A stretch of DNA of 64,000 nt from UBA1367 sp040268355 (lineage in GTDB: Bacteria > Actinomycetota > Coriobacteriia > Coriobacteriales > Atopobiaceae). Below, piece by piece: positions 57,927-64,000 of the stretch (position 1 is the stretch's first letter; every line of letters begins with the position of its first letter). The position numbers and the translations under genes are program-made. The notes under the pieces are model-generated. The model saw nothing but the letters and a program-made list of their open reading frames with translations. It searched no databases and had not been told where the DNA came from. The stretch spans positions 8,626 through 72,625 of the forward strand of contig JAWRIT010000020.1 in NCBI GenBank assembly GCA_040268355.1. Reading direction: 5' to 3'.

Positions 57927-59976
57927 CCGCACCGGACGACAGGTCCCGCAGGCCCCCACCGCCGCCGAGCGCAGCATCCTGGCCGATCCCGCACGCCTCG
58001 CGGACGCGCCCGCGCCTGGCAGCCGTGGCGAGGAGACGAACCAGGGAGTGCCCGGCAAGGGCAGCCGGGGTCGGCGCGCCACGCATCCCATGAGGGTGTT
58101 CCGAGGCATCATCAAGCTGGTCTTCACCTTCTACCCCGTGCAGTTCGTGGCCCTGATCGCCTGCATCATCGCCGCGGCGACGCTCTCCACGCTGCCCTCG
58201 GTCTTCCTGCAACGCACCATCGAGGTCGTGACCCGCTTCTGGGAGTCGGGAGACTGGGCCGCCGCACGTCCCGAGATCACCCAGATAGTCCTGACGCTCA
58301 TTGGCGTCTATGTGGTCGTGCTTGCCTGCCAGATCGCCCAGACGCAGCTCGGGGCCTTCGTCGTGCAGGGCACGCTCATGAAGATGCGCAACAAGATGTT
58401 CGATCACATGGAGACGCTGCCCATCAGCTTCTTCGACCGGAACAAGCGCGGGGACATCATGAGCTACTACACCAACGATGTCGACGCCCTGCGCCAGCTC
58501 GTGGGCGTGGCGCTTCCCAACCTGCTCACCATGGCGATCTCCATGCTGTCGTTGGTGGCGATCATGCTGTGGTACTCCATCCCCATGACGATCGTCGTGC
58601 TTGTCATGGTCGTCTTCATGGGTTGGCTCACCCGCTTCATGGGCGGCAGGAGCGCCCGGTACTTCCTGGCCCAGCAGCACGCGATCGGCCGTGCCGAGGG
58701 CTTTGCCGAGGAGGCCATGAACGGCGAGAAGGTCATCAAGGTCTTCACGCACGAGCCGCAGATGCAGGCCCAGTTCGACGTCGTCAACGACGAGTTGTTC
58801 GAGGCCGCCAAGCAGGCCAACATCTACTCCAACGTGCTTGGGCCCATCCTGATGAACCTGGGCAACCTCGCCTACGTGGTGGTCGCGCTTGCGGGCGGGA
58901 TCTTCCTCGCCACCGGCGTCGCCAACCCCAGCGTCTCGGGCATGGCGCTCTCCATCGACATCGTCATCCCCTTCCTCAACCTGACCAGGCGCTTCGCCGG
59001 CTCCATTGGGCAGATCTCCCACCAGATCAACTTCGTGGTCATGGGCCTGGCGGGCGCCGAGCGCATCTTCCAGCTGCTCGACGAGATACCCGAGGACGAC
59101 GAGGGCTATGTCGAGCTGGTGCGCGTGCGCTACGACGACGCCCTGGAGAACGTGGTGGAGGAGCTCGACCGGCACGATCCTCGCGGCGTCTGGGCCTGGA
59201 AGCACCCCCACCAGACCACCGGTGGCCTCGACTACATGCCGGTCATGGGCGACATCGTCCTCGATGACGTGGACTTCGGCTACACTCCCGACCACATCGT
59301 GCTGCACAACATCTCGCTCGACGCCTTCCCCGGCCAGAAGATCGCGTTCGTGGGCGCCACCGGGGCCGGCAAGACGACGATCACCAATCTCATCAACCGC
59401 TTCTACGACATCGCCGACGGCAAGATCCGCTTCGACGGCATCAACATCAACAAGATCCGCAAGGCCGACCTGCGGAAGTCCCTGGGCATCGTGCTGCAGG
59501 ACGTCAATTTGTTCAGCGGCACCGTCATGGACAACATCCGCTATGGGCACCTGGAGGCCACCGACGAGGACTGCGTCAAGGCGGCGAAGCTCGTGGGAGC
59601 GGACAGCTTCATCGAGCGCCTGCCCCAGGGCTATCAGACGATGCTCACCGACAACGCCGAGAACCTCTCCCAGGGCCAGCGTCAGCTGCTCTCCATCGCC
59701 CGCGCGGCGGTGGCGAACCCGCCGGCCATGATCTTGGACGAGGCGACCAGCTCCATCGACACCCGCACCGAGCAGATCGTGACCCGGGGCATGGACGCGC
59801 TCATGGAGGGCCGCACGACCTTCATCATCGCGCACCGCCTCTCGACCGTCCGCAACGCCGACGTCATCATCGTCCTCGACCATGGGCGGATCATCGAGCG
59901 AGGGACGCACGACGAGCTCATCGCGAGGCAGGGGACGTACTACCAGCTCTACACCGGCGCCTTCGAGCTCGAGTAG
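57919..59976 (+). CDS. heterodimeric ABC exporter subunit with canonical ATP site
   Basis: 685 residues. A 55-residue polar N-terminal extension comes before the first of six membrane segments. The nucleotide-binding domain has [10 protein letters not shown]-loop LQDVNLFSG, signature NLSQGQRQL (Gln for the second Gly), [11 protein letters not shown] with the catalytic Glu, and FIIAHRLST with the switch His. A 40-residue insert ([20 protein letters not shown]) lies before the domain. Its ATG overlaps the previous stop by 8 bases. It supplies the working catalytic residues to the pair. Confidence 0.93.
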   Translation: MTSRTGRQVPQAPTAAERSILADPARLADAPAPGSRGEETNQGVPGKGSRGRRATHPMRVFRGIIKLVFTFYPVQFVALIACIIAAATLSTLPSVFLQRTIEVVTRFWESGDWAAARPEITQIVLTLIGVYVVVLACQIAQTQLGAFVVQGTLMKMRNKMFDHMETLPISFFDRNKRGDIMSYYTNDVDALRQLVGVALPNLLTMAISMLSLVAIMLWYSIPMTIVVLVMVVFMGWLTRFMGGRSARYFLAQQHAIGRAEGFAEEAMNGEKVIKVFTHEPQMQAQFDVVNDELFEAAKQANIYSNVLGPILMNLGNLAYVVVALAGGIFLATGVANPSVSGMALSIDIVIPFLNLTRRFAGSIGQISHQINFVVMGLAGAERIFQLLDEIPEDDEGYVELVRVRYDDALENVVEELDRHDPRGVWAWKHPHQTTGGLDYMPVMGDIVLDDVDFGYTPDHIVLHNISLDAFPGQKIAFVGATGAGKTTITNLINRFYDIADGKIRFDGININKIRKADLRKSLGIVLQDVNLFSGTVMDNIRYGHLEATDEDCVKAAKLVGADSFIERLPQGYQTMLTDNAENLSQGQRQLLSIARAAVANPPAMILDEATSSIDTRTEQIVTRGMDALMEGRTTFIIAHRLSTVRNADVIIVLDHGRIIERGTHDELIARQGTYYQLYTGAFELE

Positions 59977-60126
59977 CGGCGCGAAAGGCGGGTCGACGCC
60001 TTCCGAAGGCACGAGGGTGCCCGTCTCGGGACCCGTCGATCCGTCTCGTGCGCCGCCATCATTTCCGCACAAGTGGGGCCGTCGGCCGAATGATGTCGGG
60101 CCGCTTGCGGGTTGTGGGCCATTGTT

Positions 60127-60156
60127 TTGGCTCAGCATGGACCTCGAGGGTATCCT
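60127..60156 (+). promoter_or_regulatory. promoter of the cyclophilin gene
   Basis: TTGGCT (60127-60132), 18 bases, TATCCT (60151-60156), about 50 bases before the start codon. Plausible by spacing; the elements are not consensus. Confidence 0.4.
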
Positions 60157-60206
60157 GTCCCCTAGACACTACAAACGCAGCAGTCCCAAACAGTTTTGGA
60201 GCAACC

Positions 60207-60911
60207 ATGCCCTCTCCCATCACCCGTCGAAGCTTCCTCGGCACCTCCATGGGCGTCCTCGCGTCGCTCGCCCTATTCGGATGCGGAGGCACCAACACCA
60301 TTCCCGCCTCTGGCGACGAGGCCGCCCAGGACGGCGGACAGACCGAGACCGAGGACACGAGCGCGAGCACGGAGACAGGCACCATCACCGAGCCGCTCGA
60401 CAACGGCTACTCCTCAGGAACGCACCACGCCACCATCGAGGTCCAGGACCTCGGCACCATCAAGCTCGAGCTCAATGCCACCAACACGCCCATCACCGTG
60501 AGCAACTTCGCCCAGCTCGCAAGCGACGGCTTCTACGACGGGCTCACCTTCCACCGCATTATCGAGAACTTCATGATCCAGGGCGGCGACCCCACCGGCA
60601 CGGGAACGGGCGGCTCGGAGCGCACCATCAAGGGCGAGTTCATCGCCAACGGCATCACCAATGCGATCCAGCACAAGCGCGGCACCATCTCCATGGCCCG
60701 CGCGAACGACTACGACTCCGCCAGCTCGCAGTTCTTCATCATGCACCAGGACGCCGACCACCTCGACGGTCAGTACGCCGCCTTCGGCACGGTCACCGAC
60801 GGCATGGACGTCGTCGACGCCCTGGCCGAGAACACCCCGGTGCAGGACGACAACGGAACCGTCGCTGCGGACGACCAGCCGCGCATCGTCTCGATCCGCA
60901 TGGACGACTAG
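60207..60911 (+). CDS. cyclophilin-type peptidyl-prolyl isomerase, Tat-type lipoprotein
   Basis: 234 residues. The N terminus [23 protein letters not shown] combines a twin-arginine motif with a lipobox (LFGC), so it should be exported and lipid-anchored. After a Glu/Thr-rich linker comes the cyclophilin domain: [41 protein letters not shown] and [17 protein letters not shown]. It speeds proline isomerisation in proteins folding outside the membrane. GGAG lies five bases before the ATG. Confidence 0.92.
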   Translation: MPSPITRRSFLGTSMGVLASLALFGCGGTNTIPASGDEAAQDGGQTETEDTSASTETGTITEPLDNGYSSGTHHATIEVQDLGTIKLELNATNTPITVSNFAQLASDGFYDGLTFHRIIENFMIQGGDPTGTGTGGSERTIKGEFIANGITNAIQHKRGTISMARANDYDSASSQFFIMHQDADHLDGQYAAFGTVTDGMDVVDALAENTPVQDDNGTVAADDQPRIVSIRMDD

Positions 60912-60992
60912 GCGTCCGTCACGAGCCATAGGTCACGGATCGCGGGTCACCAGCCGCACGCCACGCGCGTGACCGGACCCACTGCCACCTCG

Positions 60993-62825
60993 CTACCTGC
61001 GCCCCCTGCGACCCTCGCGGGCGATCTGGCGCACGAGCCACAGGCCCAGGACCACGGCGACGAGATAGCCCACGAACCCGATGACGGGGATGCCGAACAC
61101 CACCGGCTTGATGCGGGCGTAATAGACCACCGACGAGCCGATGAACAGCCCCGCGATGATGATGCCCATGGTCAGGCGGTCGGCGGCGCGGGCCACGTCA
61201 TGCATGGGGTCCTGCGTGCCGGCAAGGTCGAGCCGCATGCGCAACTGGCCGCGCGTGAGCATGCGCATGGCCAGCTCGGCCTGTGCGGCCGCCCCCAAGA
61301 TCCCGTGGGTGGCAGCCACCCCCTCCGACGATAGGCGGCTGAGCTCATGGGATACGAGTTTGGTGGGCTCGGCGTGCGCGCGAACGTGGTCGGTGATGAT
61401 CTCGATCATCGAGACGCCGGGCAAAAGGCCGTCCACCACGCCCTCGAGCGTCACGAGCGAGCGGGCGAGCATGGTCACGGTTCCCGGCAGTTCGACGCCG
61501 CTGCGTCGGGCCATGGCAACGAGGTTGCCCAGAAACGCACCCATGTCGAACTCCGAGAGGTCGACGTCACCGAAGTCGGCAATGATGGCGTCAAGGTCCT
61601 CCAACAGGCGGGCGTGGTCGAGGTCTCCCGCATCGCCTGCCGAGAAGCGCAGCAGGCCATCCTTGAGCGCCGACGCGTCACGGTGGCCGACGGCGAAGAT
61701 CATGTCCGAGAGCGCTTGGCGGTCGTGGCCGCTCAGCCGTCCCATGATCCCCAGATCCAGGTAGACGATCTTGCCATCGCGTATCACGAGGTTGCCCGGA
61801 TGCGGGTCGGCATGGAAGAAACCATCGTCCAGCATCTGGCGGGCGTAGTTGTCCACGAGCTTGGTGCCGATCTCCGCAAGGTCGTAGCCCGCCTCCACCA
61901 AACGCGCCACCTGGCTGATGGGGGTGCCCTCCACGTACTCCATGACCACGACATGACGCGTGCAGAGTCGCAGGTAGGGCAGCGGAGCGTCAACATAGCG
62001 CACGTCGGCGTTGTTGCGCCGAAACTCCTCGAGACTCCTCGCCTCGACCAGAAAGTCGGTCTCCTCGCGAAACGACTGCCACAGCTCGTCCACCACGGAG
62101 CGCAGGTCAACAAACTGCTCGGCGCCCATGAGGCGTTGGGCACGACGGGCCAGCGAGCGCATGATGGAGATGTCCTGGGCCATCTGCTCCTGCACGTGCG
62201 GCCGCTGCACCTTGATCGCCACCAGCTCGCCCGTCACGAGACGAGCCTTGTGGACCTGCGCCACCGACGCCGAGCCGAGCGGCACGTCGTCGATGGCGTC
62301 GAACAGCTCTTCCAGCGGCGTGTCGTACTCGGCGCGAAGGGTCGCCAGCATCGTCTCGCGATCCATCGGTTCGACGTCGGTGCGCAGGCGACCCAGCTCG
62401 CGGCAGAAGCTCTCGGGCAGGATCTCCGAGCGCATGGAGAGGATCTGCCCCGCCTTCACGAAGGTCGGACCAAGCTCCTCGAGCAGCTTGCGCAGAGTGC
62501 GCGGCGTGAGACCGCGTGCGATGTCGAAGCGGCTCGCGATGGAGACGATCTCGCGCAGCCGGGCCAGCTTGCTCGCACGGCTTATGCGAAAACTCCCAGC
62601 CGCTCCCGAACGTCCGCCGAACAGCCCGATCCGCTCGTCGGAGGCGCGCTCCAACTCATCGGCAAGCTCCTCGTGCCATGCCGTCGAGTCAGGCGTCCCC
62701 TCACGCCGAGCGTCCCTCGGATCGCCACTGTCCTTGTCGCCCGTCAACGTGCCACGCTCACGCCTCGACGTCCTCGGCCTCACCGTCGTCCGAGCCGTCC
62801 TCGTCGGTCGTGTCGTACTCGCCAT
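60993..62825 (-). CDS. UbiB/AarF (ABC1) atypical kinase family protein
   Basis: About 610 residues. The KxGQ motif (FVKAGQILSMR), the Ala-rich loop (GSASVAQVHKA), the catalytic K in VAIKVQRP, ExD (FREETDFLVEA), HADPHPGNLVI and LDLGIMGRL are all present, and two membrane helices end the protein. These proteins are atypical ATPases tied to isoprenoid-lipid metabolism. The ATG at 62825 overlaps the upstream gene by 68 bases; a TTG at 62747 just after that gene's stop would give 584 residues and is also possible. Confidence 0.85.
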   Translation of the reverse strand: MASTTRPTRTARTTVRPRTSRRERGTLTGDKDSGDPRDARREGTPDSTAWHEELADELERASDERIGLFGGRSGAAGSFRISRASKLARLREIVSIASRFDIARGLTPRTLRKLLEELGPTFVKAGQILSMRSEILPESFCRELGRLRTDVEPMDRETMLATLRAEYDTPLEELFDAIDDVPLGSASVAQVHKARLVTGELVAIKVQRPHVQEQMAQDISIMRSLARRAQRLMGAEQFVDLRSVVDELWQSFREETDFLVEARSLEEFRRNNADVRYVDAPLPYLRLCTRHVVVMEYVEGTPISQVARLVEAGYDLAEIGTKLVDNYARQMLDDGFFHADPHPGNLVIRDGKIVYLDLGIMGRLSGHDRQALSDMIFAVGHRDASALKDGLLRFSAGDAGDLDHARLLEDLDAIIADFGDVDLSEFDMGAFLGNLVAMARRSGVELPGTVTMLARSLVTLEGVVDGLLPGVSMIEIITDHVRAHAEPTKLVSHELSRLSSEGVAATHGILGAAAQAELAMRMLTRGQLRMRLDLAGTQDPMHDVARAADRLTMGIIIAGLFIGSSVVYYARIKPVVFGIPVIGFVGYLVAVVLGLWLVRQIAREGRRGRR

Positions 62826-63135
62826 CGACCTCGACGTCCTCAGCCTCGAGATCGTCGGCTATCTTCTGGGCGTGGGAGATCCAGGCGGCGCGCTCCTTCG
62901 CGCTCATCCCACGGAACTTGGTGCGCAGCATCTCGTCGCCCGCACTGCCCGCCGTCTCCTTGACCTTGCGCGTGAGCTCCTCGTTCAGGGCCTTGCCCTG
63001 CTCGACCGTCAGCTCGCCCTTGCGAATGAGGTCATCGACGAGTTCCTGCGACTTCTCGGCACCCAGCGCCACGGCACCGACCCCAGCGAGAAACGCCTTC
63101 TTGACGCCATCGGAAAGATCATCGAACAGTGCCAT
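62758..63135 (-). CDS. phasin/PhaF-like small helical protein
   Basis: 125 residues. LFDDLSDGVKKAFLAGVGAVALGAEKSQELVDDLIRKGELTVEQGKALNEELTRKVK is the PhaF/phasin-like helix pattern also found in proteins encoded beside UbiB kinases; the C terminus is very acidic (EAEDVEVDGEYDTTDEDGSDDGEAED). AAAGGAG lies six bases before the ATG at 63135. It overlaps the UbiB-family gene, so the two are made together and may interact. Confidence 0.8.
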   Translation of the reverse strand: MALFDDLSDGVKKAFLAGVGAVALGAEKSQELVDDLIRKGELTVEQGKALNEELTRKVKETAGSAGDEMLRTKFRGMSAKERAAWISHAQKIADDLEAEDVEVDGEYDTTDEDGSDDGEAEDVEA

Positions 63136-63280
63136 CACGCACTCCTTTCGCATGCGCGGGCACGCACGGGCGCACCCGTCGACTGCCGTATTCCTCAACT
63201 GTACCCATCTTGGAGCGCCACAAGCGGAGGGCACGGCGGACGGTCGCTCCCCGGCAGTGCTGCGGTCGAGAGCGCCTCGG

Positions 63281-63967
63281 TCACCGAGCGGCCACGACCT
63301 CGCCCAGAAGCAGCGCGCGCAGCTCGTCCATCGTGTTTGCGATGGCGACCGCCCCCGCCTCCTCCAACTCGCCGGGACGCGCCGTGTCGCCATAGCGCAC
63401 CCCCACGCAGGGCACGCCGCAGGCGGCGGACGCCTCCACGTCGTGGAAGCGGTCCCCCACCATCACCGCGTCATCGGGAATGGCCTGCAGCTGCGCGAGC
63501 ACCAGCCTGATCGCGTCCACCTTGGTGGCCTCGGCATCATCCTCCTTGCCCCGCACGAGCTCGAACAGGTCGAGGATGCCGTTGTCGGCAAGGCCCCGGT
63601 GAACGAGTGCGGTCTGCTTGGAGCTCGCCACCGCAAGGCGCCTGCCCGCCTCCCGCAGCGCCACCAGAAGCTCGCGCATGCCGGCGAAGGCCGGCCACGC
63701 CTCCACGCCCAGATCCCGGTAGATGGCTCGATAGCGACGCGTCACCTCGACGGCGTCGGCGTGCGAGAGGCCGAACACCAACTCGTACGCCTGAGGGAAG
63801 GGCGGGCCGATGAGCTCCCCCACATGGGCCAGCTCCGCAGGGCCAAGGCCCCAGTCGCTCAGCACGCGCGTCGCGGTGGCGATGATGCCCGCCTTGGTGT
63901 CCGCGATGGTTCCGTCAAAGTCAAAGATGACGACGTCGCGCTGGGCCAGAACGTGCGGGTAGCTCAT
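63281..63967 (-). CDS. HAD-family phosphatase (phosphoglycolate phosphatase-like)
   Basis: 228 residues. Motif I DFDGTIADT with the nucleophile and acid aspartates, a helical cap (type C1), motif II ASSK, lysine region (EATKVDAI), and motif III MVGDRFHDVEAS. This is the Gph/PpaX-like branch that removes phosphate from small metabolites; the exact substrate cannot be told. AGGAGA lies before the ATG at 63967. The gene after it in reading order is the phasin-like protein, 145 bases away. Confidence 0.9.
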   Translation of the reverse strand: MSYPHVLAQRDVVIFDFDGTIADTKAGIIATATRVLSDWGLGPAELAHVGELIGPPFPQAYELVFGLSHADAVEVTRRYRAIYRDLGVEAWPAFAGMRELLVALREAGRRLAVASSKQTALVHRGLADNGILDLFELVRGKEDDAEATKVDAIRLVLAQLQAIPDDAVMVGDRFHDVEASAACGVPCVGVRYGDTARPGELEEAGAVAIANTMDELRALLLGEVVAAR

Positions 63968-64000
63968 GGGTCTCCTCTCGAATACCTTCCGTGCGGCGGG

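Noticed and set aside
57739..60138. Leftward open frame of 799 codons
   Set aside because: It lies wholly opposite the ABC exporter gene and shows His/Asp/Val-rich shadow composition; the plus-strand protein has all ABC motifs.

Overview
The window is high-GC, densely packed bacterial DNA. Codon use, gene style and content (acetylated arginine pathway, ECF transporters, TfoX-like and Fic proteins, no outer-membrane genes) fit an anaerobic or facultative Coriobacteriia member of the Olsenella/Atopobiaceae type; this is inferred from gene character, as no rRNA marker is present.

1-9125: accessory and regulatory genes. A GAP-like membrane protein, a GyrI-like ligand-binding protein, and a TetR-controlled unit (membrane protein, CxxC mini-protein, cytochrome b5-like lipid-anchored protein) with two identical operator architectures. 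Then a class II Fic protein, an alpha/beta hydrolase with an XRE-AbrB regulator, and an XRE-TPR regulator coupled to a CPBP protease.

9254-13603: a decayed AbiEi/AbiEii pair, followed by an unusual locus of three diverged macrodomain-type (class M-like) sirtuins and one TetR regulator. They are arranged as two divergent units whose promoters share the same motif, TGTTCAG-N11-CTGTTGA.

13992-21270: an AraC regulator converges on a five-function transport operon (ECF S, ECF T, a dual ECF ATPase fused in frame to an ABC exporter half, and a second ABC half), best compared with siderophore or heme uptake loci. A YoeB/RelB toxin-antitoxin pair follows.

23390-39680: a broken prophage. Portal, capsid, an LRR-like structural gene and the lysis region are pseudogenes. 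Between the portal remnant and the scaffold/capsid genes lies a defence cassette: ribbon-helix-helix protein, two DNA methylase proteins, a GIY-YIG/DEAD helicase restriction protein, and a 1464-residue Mrr-like nuclease/STAND-type NTPase resembling antiviral Avs proteins. The STAND gene is visibly more AT-rich than its surroundings.

39938-43515: GNAT, a HigBA-type pair, a deleted REP-associated (RAYT) transposon bounded by near-perfect 19-bp inverted repeats with REP-like hairpins beside it, and a DUF4143 ATPase.

43589-63967: core genome. Stand-alone GMP synthase ATPPase subunit, argC divergent from argJBD with a candidate ARG operator between them, a MetRS-like ligase with altered signature motifs, a hydrolase, GtrA, a two-component system, a MarR-controlled heterodimeric ABC exporter, a Tat/lipoprotein cyclophilin, a UbiB-family kinase with a phasin-like partner, and a HAD phosphatase.
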